DNA of 64,000 nucleotides from Bacteroidetes bacterium UKL13-3 (GCA_001602415.1 CP012155.1:992001-1056000); one strand, 5' to 3'; numbered from the stretch's first letter, positions 44,861 through 55,263 are shown. The notes: generated from the sequence alone by a model not told the origin. Program-made: numbers and translations.

Positions 44861-46386
44861 ATGCAAGGTAAAAACCACGATAACCCAATAAAATCAAACA
44901 GAATGCTTGCATCTACAAAGAAGTACATTAGTCCAAATAAATTAACTTTAGAAGGATTTGAGACACCATTCTAGCATCAGTTAACAACTGAAAATCGTTG
45001 GTTAAACTTTCAAGATTGTTACCATGGGACAACGTTATTAGTTTATACAACAATCAGTTTGTTTCCAAAGAAGGCAGACCGCCAATAGATGGACTCATAG
45101 TGATAGGAGCAGTTATTATCAAACACATGCTCAACCTTTCAGACAGAGAGACTATTTCGCAGATTCAAGAGAATATGTTTATGCAATATTTTCTAGGCTA
45201 CTCAAGTTTCACAAATGAGCCACCATTTTGATGCAAGTTTATTTGTAGACATTCGAGAGTGATTGAATCTTTCAGTCACACCAGCAATTTCAGAATTAGT
45301 CCTAGCCCACCATATTGATAAGCTTGAGAAACAACAAGCATCAAACCAAAACATATCGTCAAAAAAGCATAACGACCAAGATGATAAAGCAGGTAATGAA
45401 AAAGAAAATAATGAAAAAATATTGCACAAAGAATTATTGCTGATGGATGCGACAGTTGCACCTCAAAACATAACCTTTCCTACAGACTTAAAAGTTCTTA
45501 ACTCAGCGAGGGGAAAGAGCTAGGAAATCATTGATAAGCTTTATAATAATCAAATACAATTAACAGAAAAACCACGCACCTACAGAAAAACAGCAAGAAG
45601 AGATTTTTTATTAACATCAAAGAAAAAGAACAAAATCGTATAAAGAATTCCGAGAAGCTAATGTAAAACAACTTAGGTATTTAAAACGAAATATCGGTCA
45701 TATTGAAGAACTTTTAATTGTGTATCAAAACGACATCAAAAAATCGCCACTAAAAGAAAAACTGAGTGATTATTATCAAACCATAAAGAAGGTTTATGAG
45801 TAACAAAAATACATGTACGAAAATGGTTTAAATAGTGTAGAGGACAGAATTGTAAACATCCATCAACCACATGTACGGCCAATTGTTAGAGGTAAAGAAG
45901 GCAAAAAAGTAGAGTTTGGAAGTAAGATACAACTCGCACTTATCAATGGATTTAGTTTTATTGGCAAATTAGATTGGAACAACTTTAATGAAGGAACATG
46001 CTTAAAACAATTAGTTGACAATTATTACGAAAGATTTAAATTTTATCCTAAAAAAGTACTAGCAGACAAAATATATTGTACTAGAAAAAACCGAGGCTTT
46101 CTTAAAGAACCTGGAATAAAACTAGAAGCCAAGCCACTAGGCAGACCGAGTAAAGAGGCAATGTCAATTCATGTAAGTCCTGGAGAGCGAAATCCAGTTG
46201 AAGGAAAGTTTGGACAGGCTAAAACAGCATATGGAATGAATAACATTTTGGCCAAACTAAAAACTACTTCTGAATCTTGGATAGGCTCAATTGTCTATGG
46301 TGATAAACCTCGTCAAGTTGGCGGGGCTTGCACCTCCATGGCTGCTTAAATCGCACCTTAACATGTCGGGTATTTCCAACATTTAA
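44861..46386 (+). pseudogene. Degraded IS5/IS1182-like transposase
   Basis: Pieces of one transposase appear in several frames. These are KYISPNKLTLEGFETPF with a stop; LSRLLPWDNVISLYNNQF to EGRPPIDGLIVIGAVIIKHM and QYFLGYSSF from 44998; ALINGFSFIGKLDWNNFNEG and VLADKIYCTRKNRGFL with KPLGRP from 45813; and finally VINLVKLAGLAPPWLL in a shifted frame ending at 46384-46386. At least three frameshifts or stops are present, so it is inactive. Catalytic-type Asp (VLADKIY) and Glu (GERNPVEGKFGQAK) remain visible. Confidence 0.85.
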
Positions 46387-46465
46387 TTCCTTTACCATAT
46401 CGGAACACAATGTTTCAATTGATTAAACAATCATAAATTTTTATTGCAGCTGCTTTGGGAGGGGG

Positions 46466-47335
46466 CTATTCCTTAATAAATTTTACTATCACAGAAGAAA
46501 TACCATCATTAAAATGGATATAATAAATCTCATTATTTAAAAGAGTAGTATTTATTGTGTTATTGTTTTCAAATGTATCAGTCATGATTAATTTACCACT
46601 CAAATTGTAAACTTGATAGTTAATTTCATTTAAATTACTGTTTGTTTCAATAGTTAACTTATTGTTACACGGATTTGGATATACTTGAATATTGTTGAGG
46701 TTATTCATTTCTTTTATACCAACACTTGATTTTTTTTCAATCACATAATAAATGGCGTTATTTATATTAATGTCATTCCATTGTCCTGCTATACCCAAAG
46801 AAGTGGTTGGAATTGGCCATCCTGCCAAAGCAATTGCACCTGCATCCTGATTGCTTTGAAAATCATCTGGTTCCATAATAGTGCCTGTTCCATTTGATTT
46901 ACCCCAATTATTATAGTTTGAAGCAATAGGCAATCCGGTTGCTCCTTTGCCATTCCAGAAATTGATTCCGGCATCATCATTATTTCCATCCCATAACCAT
47001 GTACCCTCTGTTTTTTTATCGGTAGCCCCAATCCAAACATAAGCCGCACCGCCACCATCCGGAACGGTAACATAAGTGGAAGAAATTCCTGCGGCAATAA
47101 TTCCATTGTAAACAGCTAATTGTTCGTTTACATCATTTATTTCTACCAAGTAACCTCCGCGCTCCACAGCACATGCAGCTGCGCTTACCCATGATTTTAG
47201 CTCCTTCACAACCTCATAAGTTTTACCTCCATAGCTAAAACTATAGATATTGGATTGTGTAGCACATTGTGCTGATACATTAGTATGCCAAAATGGTAAA
47301 TAGATTAACAAAATTTGTAGTATTTTACATTTCAT
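46466..47335 (-). CDS. Secreted C-type lectin-like protein with T9SS sorting domain
   Basis: 289 residues: signal peptide (ILLIYLPFWHTNVSAQ), a C-type lectin-like domain (SWVSAAACAVERGGYLVEIN, YVWIGATDKKTEGTWLWDG, WNDININNAIYYVIE), and a C-terminal type A sorting domain (IQVYPNPCNNKLTIET, LSGKLIM, YYIHFNDG). Bacteroidota with type IX secretion export such proteins and often anchor them at the cell surface. It probably binds glycan or protein. It stands alone between two decayed insertion sequences. Confidence 0.88.
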   Translation of the reverse strand: MKCKILQILLIYLPFWHTNVSAQCATQSNIYSFSYGGKTYEVVKELKSWVSAAACAVERGGYLVEINDVNEQLAVYNGIIAAGISSTYVTVPDGGGAAYVWIGATDKKTEGTWLWDGNNDDAGINFWNGKGATGLPIASNYNNWGKSNGTGTIMEPDDFQSNQDAGAIALAGWPIPTTSLGIAGQWNDININNAIYYVIEKKSSVGIKEMNNLNNIQVYPNPCNNKLTIETNSNLNEINYQVYNLSGKLIMTDTFENNNTINTTLLNNEIYYIHFNDGISSVIVKFIKE

Positions 47336-47508
47336 CTTTGTTGTATTTTAAATTTTTTACTGAATTAGGCTTTGGAGAATAAAACTAGTTAACACTATTT
47401 ACTTTCATGTCTCGAATTATTTTTTCTGCAACTATTTTAGCTCTGTTTTATTTGTACGTTCTAAATTAGCTGAGTTCAACAAATAAGTGAAATTTTTTAA
47501 AAAAAAAC

Positions 47509-47541
47509 AAAAGAAAAAAGCTTTTGAGGGCTTTTTTCTTT
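47509..47541. terminator. Stem with A- and T-runs (possible terminator or IS30 end)
   Basis: AAAAGAAAAAAGC and GCTTTTTTCTTTT form a 13-bp stem with a short loop upstream of the IS30-type gene. It is next to a poly-A run. It could be a terminator or part of the element's left end. Confidence 0.4.
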
Positions 47542-47571
47542 TGACCAAGTAGTGCAATCTTTGGATTGTCT

Positions 47572-48241
47572 ATGTCAAAAAATTACAAACAGCTCAGTTT
47601 AGAGCAAAGATATCAGATTGAATGTTTAATAAAAGCAGGGTTCAGTCAAAAAAAGATCGCAGAGCAATTAAACGTTCATGCATCAACTATAAGTAGAGAG
47701 CTAAAACGTAATATCACAAAGCGAGGAAAAACGGCAGGAGAGTATATGGCTCTAAATGCACAGCGTAAAACAAATATTAGACATTTAGAAAAGCCTAAAT
47801 ATGAAGTATTTATAAGTAAAATGAAGCTTACCATTAGTAGCTATATTAAAAATGAAAGATGGAGTCCTGAATTGATAAGTAACTCCAGTTAACGATATGG
47901 TGAGCCACGAGCGAATCTATCAATGGATATGGGAGTGTAAGCATACTAATACGAAAGAAACTAAGCCATATAAGAAGCTGTATCAATATTTAAAGCATGG
48001 TAAAAGAAGGCGAAAACGAGGCAATAGAAAAGATAGTAGAGGCGTTATTTTAGATAGAACCCCAATAGCTAAACGCCCAGCAATTGTAGCTCAAAGAAAG
48101 CGAATAGGAGATATTGAAGTGGATTTAATGATGGGAAAAAATCATAAAGGAGCATTATTAGTTATGACAGACAGAGCTACTTTACATACCAGACTCAAAA
48201 AACTAACGGCAAAGGGCAGAATCGGAAGACTTCTCTATTAA
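47572..48241 (+). pseudogene. IS30-family transposase, frameshifted and truncated
   Basis: The first frame (47572-47892) has the IS30 helix-turn-helix pair: YKQLSLEQRYQIECLIKAGF and KIAEQLNVHASTISRELKR. A frameshift follows, and the second frame from 47890 reads SHERIYQWIWEC, RTPIAKRPAIVAQRKRIGDI and EVDLMMGKNHKGALLVMTDR, with the first catalytic Asp. The frame stops at 48241 before the other two catalytic residues. The gene is inactive. Confidence 0.88.
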
Positions 48242-48592
48242 ACATAAATGTCTTAATACTAAAAGTTTTTTTGTTTTTAACATTTCAGAGAAGTGTTTCA
48301 ACAAAAGTCTATCCCCCTAATTGGGTATTTTGTGGGAAACCATTCGTTTTAACTTTGAGCGAAACAATTGTAGTTGCCATATAATTTAGATACTGCAATG
48401 TTTAACATAAAATAACTCAATATAAAAATAACAGTGCTCAAGTTGCTGATGGTTGAAAGTTTTTACTATACATCAATGCTTTACAAATTCATTTTGATTG
48501 TTTCAGTCTCAGTTAGAGACAATAGTTCAATCATATTATGTTCAACAAAACATTCAAAGTTGTAAGGTGTTTATTTTCCTTATCAAGTTAGT
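48242..48592. other. Intergenic stretch, no gene seen
   Basis: 350 bp of AT-rich DNA between the IS30 remnant and the DUF3050 gene. I see no open frame with features. It may hold the rest of the decayed IS and the promoter of the next gene. Confidence 0.5.
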
Positions 48593-49399
48593 ATGTCAAA
48601 ATATATATCCGAACTCAAAAAATCGATTGAACCACTGAGGCAAGAGATCATTAACCATAAGGTATACTCATCTATAAAAGATATACATGATCTTAAAGTG
48701 TTTATGCAATATCATGTTTATGCCGTTTGGGATTTCATGTCTTTGCTTAAATCGCTTCAAAACAACTTAACATGTACAACAGTTCCTTGGTTTCCAGTAG
48801 GTTCGGCTGACACGCGTCACCTTATTAACGAAATTGTTGTTGGTGAGGAGTCAGATATAGATTTGAACGGAGTTAGAAAAAGTCATTTTGAGCTATACTT
48901 AGATGCTATGCATCAATGTGGAGCGAACACATCTAACATTGAAACTTTTATAAAAAAATTGAAAGACACGAATGACTTTGACTCGGCATTCATCTCTTCT
49001 GAAACTCCTGATGAGGCAAAAGATTTTGTAAATTTCACCTTCAAAATTATTGGAAGCAACAAAGATTACCTGCAAGCAGCAATATTTACATTCGGCAGGG
49101 AAGACCTCATTCCTGGAATGTTTCACTCAATCGTTAATGATATTCATAAAAACTTCCCCAATAGCATTTCAATCTTTAAATATTATCTCGAAAGGCATAT
49201 AGAAGTTGATGGTGATCATCATAGTCATCTTGCATTGCAAATGACATCTAACTTATGCGGACATGATGAACAGCTATGGCAAGAAGCGAAAGAAGCGACC
49301 GTAGAATCGCTTCATAGTCGACTTGCACTATGGGATGGTGCATACACCGCAATAATTAATAGAATACCTGATTCCAATCAGGTACTAGTTGGTGTTTAA
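48593..49399 (+). CDS. DUF3050 protein (heme-oxygenase-like fold)
   Basis: 268 residues. MQYHVYAVWDFMSLLKSLQ and FLIN-type helices, a central GREDLIPGMFHSIV and RHIEVDGDHHSHLALQM carry regularly spaced His/Glu residues (H in YHVYAVWDF, E in EIVVGEESD, ERHIEVDGDHH). This matches DUF3050, which belongs to the heme-oxygenase-like di-iron superfamily. The reaction is unknown. It is upstream of pyrC and the DUF6671 gene on the same strand, with an 81-bp gap. Confidence 0.75.
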   Translation: MSKYISELKKSIEPLRQEIINHKVYSSIKDIHDLKVFMQYHVYAVWDFMSLLKSLQNNLTCTTVPWFPVGSADTRHLINEIVVGEESDIDLNGVRKSHFELYLDAMHQCGANTSNIETFIKKLKDTNDFDSAFISSETPDEAKDFVNFTFKIIGSNKDYLQAAIFTFGREDLIPGMFHSIVNDIHKNFPNSISIFKYYLERHIEVDGDHHSHLALQMTSNLCGHDEQLWQEAKEATVESLHSRLALWDGAYTAIINRIPDSNQVLVGV

Positions 49400-49480
49400 T
49401 TTAGATAAAAAAACACTAAAATTGTTGAAGTTATTTGCTACCTATCATAGATTGCTAACAAACATAAAACAGAACAAACA

Positions 49481-50830
49481 GTGTCGGAAAAAACGCTTAT
49501 ACAAAACATCAGTATCATCAGTGATGGACAAATTATTATCGGAGACGTACTTATTGGTAATGGTATAATCCTTAAAATTGGCGACCTATCCAACGATGGG
49601 AATTCTAGAATTATTGATGGAACTGGCAAGTATTTATTTCCTGGTATAATTGATGGTCAAGTTCATTTTCGTGAACCAGGTCTTACCCACAAAGGTGATT
49701 TATATTCCGAGAGCAAGGCAGCCGTTGCTGGTGGTGTTACTTCTTTTATTGACATGCCTAATACTTTTCCAAATGTGTTAACCATGGAAATACTAGAAGA
49801 AAAGTATGAACTAGCCGCTGAAAAATCATTGGCCAATTTTGGTTTTTTTCTTGGAGTTAATGGCGATAACCTCAATGAAGTTATCAAGTTAGATACAGCC
49901 AAACTTCTTGGTGTTTCTGATGATGGGCTCTATTTTACCAAAAAAGGTAATCTGTTAGCTGATAACCCTGAAACAATGGAAAAGCTTTTTGCCAATTGCA
50001 AATCAATCATCGCCATTCATTCTGAGAAAGAACAAATTATAGAAGAGAATGAAAAAAGTTATCGCGAAAAATTTGGAGAAAATGTTCCAATTGAATGTCA
50101 TCCGATTATTCGCAGTGAAAGAGCTTGTTTTGAAGCAACCCAAAGAGCCATTATTATCGCCAATAAATACAATGCGCGACTTCATATTTTACACTTAACC
50201 ACTGAGGCAGAAACGCATTTGTTTCGGAATGATATTCCTCTGCAAGAAAAAAATATTACGACAGAAGTATCTGTTCATCATTTATGGTTTTCTGATAAAG
50301 ATTATAGCCGTTTAGGGAGTTTAATTAAATGGAATCCTGCAATAAAAACTGCAAATGATAAAAAAGGGTTATTAAAGGCCCTGCTTGACGATAGAATTGA
50401 TATCGTGACTACAGATCATGCCCCCCATACCCTCGAAGAAAAACAAAAGCCATACTTCCAATCAATGTCGGGAGCTCCTATTGTGCAACATTCGTTAAAT
50501 ATTATGCTTGAATTCTACAAGCAAGGTCTCATTTCGCTTACGAAGATTGCTGAAAAAATGTGCCACAACCCAGCCATACTATACAGAATTGAAAACAGGG
50601 GATTTATACGTGAAGGTTATGATGCAGACCTTTGCATCGTAGACTTAAATAATCCTTGGACTGTTAGCAAAGAAAATCTGTTGTCTAAGTGTGGTTGGTC
50701 GCCACTTGAAGGTACAACGTTTCACTCAAAAGTTACCCATACTTTTGTAAATGGAAACTTGGTTTATGACAACGGAGATTTTTTTGAAAAAACAAAAGGA
50801 AGAGCATTAACAACCAGTAATACTCACTGA
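49481..50830 (+). CDS. pyrC: Dihydroorotase (class I)
   Basis: 449 residues with a GTG start at 49481. The metal-binding HxR motif is GIIDGQVHFREPGLTHKGD. It also has FIDMPNT, HILHLTTEAE, the catalytic Asp in TTDHAPHTLEEK and a C-terminal urease-type strand, YDADLCIVDLN. It closes the dihydroorotate ring in pyrimidine synthesis. Class I enzymes of this length often bear the symbol pyrC in Bacteroidota. The next gene begins 12 bp later. Confidence 0.92.
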   Translation: MSEKTLIQNISIISDGQIIIGDVLIGNGIILKIGDLSNDGNSRIIDGTGKYLFPGIIDGQVHFREPGLTHKGDLYSESKAAVAGGVTSFIDMPNTFPNVLTMEILEEKYELAAEKSLANFGFFLGVNGDNLNEVIKLDTAKLLGVSDDGLYFTKKGNLLADNPETMEKLFANCKSIIAIHSEKEQIIEENEKSYREKFGENVPIECHPIIRSERACFEATQRAIIIANKYNARLHILHLTTEAETHLFRNDIPLQEKNITTEVSVHHLWFSDKDYSRLGSLIKWNPAIKTANDKKGLLKALLDDRIDIVTTDHAPHTLEEKQKPYFQSMSGAPIVQHSLNIMLEFYKQGLISLTKIAEKMCHNPAILYRIENRGFIREGYDADLCIVDLNNPWTVSKENLLSKCGWSPLEGTTFHSKVTHTFVNGNLVYDNGDFFEKTKGRALTTSNTH

Positions 50831-50842
50831 AAGTACACTCCA

Positions 50843-51679
50843 ATGTTTGAGAATAGGAAACTACTTATAGCAACAAAACATCAAAAGGAAACTGTAATTG
50901 CACCCATCCTAGAGAAAGAATTAGGGGTTGTTTGTTTCGTAGATGGTGATTTTGATACAGATTCTTTAGGTACATTTACTGGAGAGATAGAAAGAACACT
51001 TGACCCTGTTTCAGCAGCCAGAGATAAATGCCTGCTAGCAATGAAACAAAATGAATGTGATTTGGGAGTTGCGAGTGAGGGATCATTTGGGCCACATCCA
51101 TCATTGTATTTTGTAAGTGCAGATGATGAATTTCTGATTTTCATCGATACCAAACATAAGATTGAAATTATTGTAAGAGAATTAAGTACATCAACCAATT
51201 TTAATGCAAAGCAAGTTCAAACCTATGAGGAACTTCTCCTATTTGCGGAACAAAGTAGCTTCCCATCGCACGCTCTCATTTTGCGTAAATCCGAAAATGA
51301 AAATGCAGATGTTATTAAAGGTATAAGTGACTTTGACACATTGCAATCAACCTTTCATTTCCTCTACTTAAAATACAATTCTGTTTATGTTCAAACAGAC
51401 ATGAGGGCAATGCACAATCCTACAAGGATGAGTGTTATCAAGGCTGCAACACAAAAATTAGTTGAAAAAATAAAATCAACTTGTCCCAATTGTGTTATGC
51501 CTGGTTTTGGTGTGAAAGATGTGAAGAGAGGAATTGAATGTGGATTGTGTGGATTACCAACCAACGCTATATTGAGTTACGTTTACGTTTGTGAACACTG
51601 CAAATTCCAGAAGGAAGAAATTTTCCCAAACAAAAAAACGACAGCAGATCCATTGCATTGCCAATATTGCAATCCTTAA
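50843..51679 (+). CDS. DUF6671-like protein with zinc-ribbon C-terminus
   Basis: 278 residues. The N-terminus LLIATKHQKETVIAPILEKE and GVASEGSFGPHP are typical of DUF6671. The C-terminal third has paired CxxC motifs (CPNCVMPGFG, CGLCGLP, CEHCKF, CQYCNP), suggesting one or two zinc ribbons. It follows pyrC within 12 bp, so likely co-transcribed. Function unknown. Confidence 0.7.
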   Translation: MFENRKLLIATKHQKETVIAPILEKELGVVCFVDGDFDTDSLGTFTGEIERTLDPVSAARDKCLLAMKQNECDLGVASEGSFGPHPSLYFVSADDEFLIFIDTKHKIEIIVRELSTSTNFNAKQVQTYEELLLFAEQSSFPSHALILRKSENENADVIKGISDFDTLQSTFHFLYLKYNSVYVQTDMRAMHNPTRMSVIKAATQKLVEKIKSTCPNCVMPGFGVKDVKRGIECGLCGLPTNAILSYVYVCEHCKFQKEEIFPNKKTTADPLHCQYCNP

Positions 51680-51725
51680 ACGGCATCTTTATTTTGCAAG
51701 TGGACTATTCTGTTTGTTTTGAAGA

Positions 51726-52337
51726 TTACTCTTTTAAAAAAATTATTTTATCCGAACGGCTAATGCCTCCAGGATTAATGCCTGGTTGTCCCTCTGGAAT
51801 TTCCATACTAAGTTGTTTGTAATAGTCTATCCAAACCGGGAAGAATGATGAATCTTGTGGTTGTTTAAATGTCATTGGCTCTAACCTGAAAAATGGTTTT
51901 CCGTTATTCGAAAATGCAAAAGCATCATAAATAAGTTCGGAGCAATAATATTTTCCGTTATTGTATATAAAGGGTTCATCATACGGTTTTCCTAGCTGCG
52001 CTAAAGCAAATTGAATAGCATTTGGAACGAGTTTAATGCTTTTTTCTGCTAACCGCGCATGCACTAATGGGTGTGCGCTCCGGTTCTTAAATTGTTGAAT
52101 AAAAGTAAGCTGAACTTCTTTGCCGATGGCCTCAATAATATAAACAGAATCATTGCGTAAATATACCAACCCAATATGCGAAAAATTTTGTCCGTTGTAG
52201 CCTTGCGTAACCGTTTCAATCGCATCACACAAACCTCCACAATCCAAATCTTGAAACAATAAATCACCTGTTTGATAGGGCTGTGCTTTGGCCGTAAAAG
52301 CCAATAAGGTTAAAACGAAAACTATTTTTTTGTGCAC
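51726..52337 (-). CDS. YiiX-like permuted NlpC/P60 hydrolase
   Basis: 203 residues with a signal peptide (IVFVLTLLAFTAKAQ). GDLLFQDLDC and FSHIGLVYLRNDSVYIIEAI carry the His of a permuted papain-like fold, and GKYYCSELIYDAF carries the catalytic Cys. This is the arrangement of YiiX/YebB-type enzymes, which act on peptide or lipid amide bonds in the cell envelope. It stands alone, convergent with the DUF6671 gene. Confidence 0.8.
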   Translation of the reverse strand: MHKKIVFVLTLLAFTAKAQPYQTGDLLFQDLDCGGLCDAIETVTQGYNGQNFSHIGLVYLRNDSVYIIEAIGKEVQLTFIQQFKNRSAHPLVHARLAEKSIKLVPNAIQFALAQLGKPYDEPFIYNNGKYYCSELIYDAFAFSNNGKPFFRLEPMTFKQPQDSSFFPVWIDYYKQLSMEIPEGQPGINPGGISRSDKIIFLKE

Positions 52338-52383
52338 GTTTATTATTGTTATTGAGTGATTGTGTAAATAAGTGAATAGCTAC

Positions 52384-53391
52384 TCAAAGAGTTACAGCAG
52401 CTCTTTTAAGTCTATCGTTAATGGCTCTTCCTAAGCCTTCTTCCGGAAATACTTCTGCTATGATAACATCAATATCAAACGTATCAATGGTGCGCATAGC
52501 GGCAAAAAGATGTTGTGCAGCTTCGTCCAAATTTTTTTCAGGCGATAGTATTATTTGGTTATTCAGAGGTATTTCACTGTACGATTCATTAAACGATATG
52601 ACGCCTATTTTTGTGGGATTGTATTCACCCAAGTATGCACGTGGATTGCCCACAATAAGTTTGTGGTGTGTTGCGTAATGCCTTGCTAACTGTCCCGGAG
52701 CAACGGGGTTGTCAACAAATCCTGCAATGGGTAAATTCACTTTCCCAATCACTTTTTCAATCTCTTCAACAGCTAAACCCCCGTAACGTAAAATAGAAGG
52801 TGTTTCTGTTAAAAATGAAATAATGGTCGACTCTACACCCACGCTGCACTCTCCCCCATCTATAATATAACTTACTTTTTTACCAAGTTGTTGGTTAACA
52901 TGCTCAGCGTTTGTTGGGCTTACGTAGCCGCTTGGATTGGCACTCGGAGCTGCTAATGGAAAATCAATATTGCGCAACAGTTCAAGTGTTAGCGGATGAT
53001 TGGGAATACGAACGGCTACGGCATCTGTTCCAGCGGTAACAATATCAGGTATTACATCACTTTTAGAAATAACGTATGTTAACGGTCCGGGTGAAAACAA
53101 CGCAGCTAATTGTTTCATTTTTTCAGGAATAACCAGTCCCCATTTTTCCAATTGCGCAATGCTATGTGTATGGATAATGAGCGGATTAAATTGAGGTCGG
53201 TTTTTGGCTTTATAAATTGCAGTAACAGCCGTTGGGTTAAACGCATTTGCTGCCAGTCCATAAACTGTTTCAGTTGGTATGGCTACCAATTCACCGTTTG
53301 TTAAATGCTTTATGGCTAATTGTATGTTGGTTCCTACTGTCAAAAGAGGTTGTTTAATCGTAAGCAAAAGTAACTCCGCTATACTTGCCAA
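52384..53391 (-). CDS. Threonylcarbamoyl-AMP synthase (Sua5 type)
   Basis: 335 residues. The YrdC domain has GELVAIPTETVYGLAANAFN, KNRPQFNPLIIH, PGPLTYVI, PSANPSGYVSPTNAEHV and SVGVESTIISF. The C-terminal Sua5 domain begins near GQLARHYATHHKL. It makes threonylcarbamoyl-AMP for the tRNA t6A37 modification. The frame opens at a TTG (53391), and the first recognisable residues are about 17 codons in, so a TTG near 53340 could also be the start. It follows the spermidine synthase-like gene by 9 bp. Confidence 0.92.
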   Translation of the reverse strand: MASIAELLLLTIKQPLLTVGTNIQLAIKHLTNGELVAIPTETVYGLAANAFNPTAVTAIYKAKNRPQFNPLIIHTHSIAQLEKWGLVIPEKMKQLAALFSPGPLTYVISKSDVIPDIVTAGTDAVAVRIPNHPLTLELLRNIDFPLAAPSANPSGYVSPTNAEHVNQQLGKKVSYIIDGGECSVGVESTIISFLTETPSILRYGGLAVEEIEKVIGKVNLPIAGFVDNPVAPGQLARHYATHHKLIVGNPRAYLGEYNPTKIGVISFNESYSEIPLNNQIILSPEKNLDEAAQHLFAAMRTIDTFDIDVIIAEVFPEEGLGRAINDRLKRAAVTL

Positions 53392-53400
53392 CCAAATGCA

Positions 53401-54090
53401 CTAGTATTTTTGCCAATAAAGTACCTTGTTGGTAGCAATGGGTTCAAGTATTTTTGTCACTCCATCTTGATCATTAAAAAACTGATTTACTCTCTTAAAT
53501 TGTTCAAGCTGTTCGGGAGTTTGCACAATCATGTTAAGCAATACAAATCCTTCTTTGGTAAGCAAACGATTAAGGTCGGATAAGAATTTTTTATTGGTAA
53601 AAGGTTCGGGAACATGGTTGTCAACAAATAAATCGATGATGATGAGTTCAAATTGCTTTTTGCACGATTCAACATAGTGCAAGGCATCATCCAGTATGAT
53701 TTGAAGGTGTTTAAATCTTTTCAAGTCAAAATATTTCTTTCCCAATTCAATCATCAGTGGGTCTTTTTCTATAGCAGTAATCCTACAGTTCATGATGAGT
53801 TCTTCTTCAATAATTGCAGGTACACTTCCTACACCTAATCCCAGTAATAATGCATTACGCACAGGTTGATTGGCCAGTTGTATTTCCTCAAATACGTGCG
53901 CAAAAACATGGTGTAACGAATCGTATGATTGATTGGCATGGGCTGAATTCAATACCAGCTTACCATTAACCATCCACACTTCTAGTTTTCCGCTAACTTT
54001 ACTTTGGTAGGTAGCTAAACGTTGTCCCCAAATATAACTACCTGCAAGCTGTATCCATTCATTCATGCTTTCGGGATGTCTGTCTTTCAT
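53401..54090 (-). CDS. Spermidine synthase-like methyltransferase-fold protein
   Basis: 229 residues. NALLLGLGVGSVPAIIEEEL is the nucleotide-binding loop, ITAIEKDPLMIELGKKYF the acidic strand, and IILDDALHYVESCKKQFELI plus IDLFVDNHVPEPF the active-site-like part of polyamine synthases. It lacks the N-terminal strand domain of full SpeE, so substrate is uncertain. Confidence 0.75.
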   Translation of the reverse strand: MKDRHPESMNEWIQLAGSYIWGQRLATYQSKVSGKLEVWMVNGKLVLNSAHANQSYDSLHHVFAHVFEEIQLANQPVRNALLLGLGVGSVPAIIEEELIMNCRITAIEKDPLMIELGKKYFDLKRFKHLQIILDDALHYVESCKKQFELIIIDLFVDNHVPEPFTNKKFLSDLNRLLTKEGFVLLNMIVQTPEQLEQFKRVNQFFNDQDGVTKILEPIATNKVLYWQKY

Positions 54091-54137
54091 TTAATTAATG
54101 GTTGTTGTATAGATGATTTGATATTCATATCAACTAA

Positions 54138-54557
54138 TTATGTTAACGAATACCTCTCCAATACCCATTCTGGAATGAGTTGTGCTCTACCACTTTTTAA
54201 ATCTATAAGTGTGTAGTCAAAATGACCATCGCTACATGTTTTTTGAGTAGCTTTATTGATAATGCTAAAATTGACACGCACTGATGTATTGTGAACAGAT
54301 TCCAATTGAGTTCGCGTGAGCATTTTATCACCTAGTTTTAAAGCACGTTTAAAGTTGATGGTGCAACTATTCACTACCCAACCGAGTCCTTTTTCAATAT
54401 ACTCTTGCATTGGATTTCCATAACAACGTTCCATTTGGTCGTAACGAGCCGCTAACACGTAATCAATGTATTTGGCACTGTGAACGTGCTGAAACATATC
54501 AATATCATCTGGTCTCACTTGCATTTCGGTTTCGTATATTGTTTTATTTAATTCCAT
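54138..54557 (-). CDS. Acyl-CoA thioesterase (YbgC/4HBT hotdog family)
   Basis: 139 residues. The YbgC-type motif is VRPDDIDMFQHVHSAKYIDY, with the Asp and His of the 4HBT active site. WVVNSCTINFKRALKLGDKM and later strands complete one hotdog domain. It likely hydrolyses short or medium acyl-CoA esters in the cytoplasm. Confidence 0.85.
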   Translation of the reverse strand: MELNKTIYETEMQVRPDDIDMFQHVHSAKYIDYVLAARYDQMERCYGNPMQEYIEKGLGWVVNSCTINFKRALKLGDKMLTRTQLESVHNTSVRVNFSIINKATQKTCSDGHFDYTLIDLKSGRAQLIPEWVLERYSLT

Positions 54558-54703
54558 GTTTTGCTTATTGATTGAAATAACTATTTAATCAAATGGAAGA
54601 TAGCTAAATGTTTGAGAATTGGAAAACCGTGATATGTCCTTGGCGACAAATCCAATAAATCTGTTTCATGTTGTGGGTTTAAATTGACTGCATTCAATAT
54701 TTA

Positions 54704-54745
54704 CCAAAACATAGCTTAGGGTTTAACCCCTGAGCTTTGTTTTGG
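54704..54745. repeat. REP-like imperfect palindrome
   Basis: CCAAAACATAGCTTAGGG at the left and CCCCTGAGCTTTGTTTTGG at the right pair imperfectly over 42 bp, centred on GGGTTTAACCCC. A related degenerate unit (CCTATGCTATG ... TTAAACCCTTGC) follows at 54750-54790. Confidence 0.7.
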
Positions 54746-54825
54746 TTTCCCCCTATGCTATGTTTCGAATTAAACCCTTGCTGTGTTTGGAGATAGGATG
54801 TTGTAAGAATCATTCACAATTCCGA

Positions 54826-55263
54826 TTACAATTTCGGATTAAATCCATAATATCTCAGGAACATATCATATTCTGCTTCAAAATCTTTGGTTATGTGATG
54901 TTGTTTCTGATTTTTGATGTATTCAAAAACCTTTGTTACTGCTTTTTCACTCACCGAATAGGCTGCATATCCATTTTGCCATGAAAATCTCACCGGCAAA
55001 ATTTGTTGTTGATTGATAAAATGAGCAGAACTTCCTTTTTCCTGTTTAATAACTTCTGCAATTGATTGTTGCTTGCTCAGTAAAAATAAACAATGCACAT
55101 GATCCGGCATTCCATTTATAATACTAACCCTGCAACCTGTGGCTATAAACTGTTCCTTTAAAAATTGATAAATTTTATTTTCAACAGAGGGAACAATATA
55201 TGGTATTCTCTCCTTGGTTGACCAGATAGCATGTATCCATATTCTGTGGTATTATTGGGGCAT
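54826..55263 (-). pseudogene. REP-associated tyrosine transposase (RAYT) with early stop
   Basis: The frame reads MPQ, a TAA at codon 4, then YHRIWIHAIWSTKERIPYIV, then ATGCRVSIINGMPDHVHCLF, SWQNGYAAYSVSEKAVTKVF and EYIKNQKQHH. HVH is the HUH pair and the Tyr in EYIKNQ is the expected catalytic residue. Without the stop the protein would be complete at about 145 residues. An internal ATG at 55110 exists but would drop a quarter of the domain. Palindromes of the REP type flank it, as is normal for RAYT genes. Confidence 0.75.

Noticed and set aside
49481-51679. pyrC and the DUF6671 gene as part of the nearby mobile region.
   Set aside because: Intact genes, normal spacing, no repeats or cores nearby; they look like ordinary chromosome.
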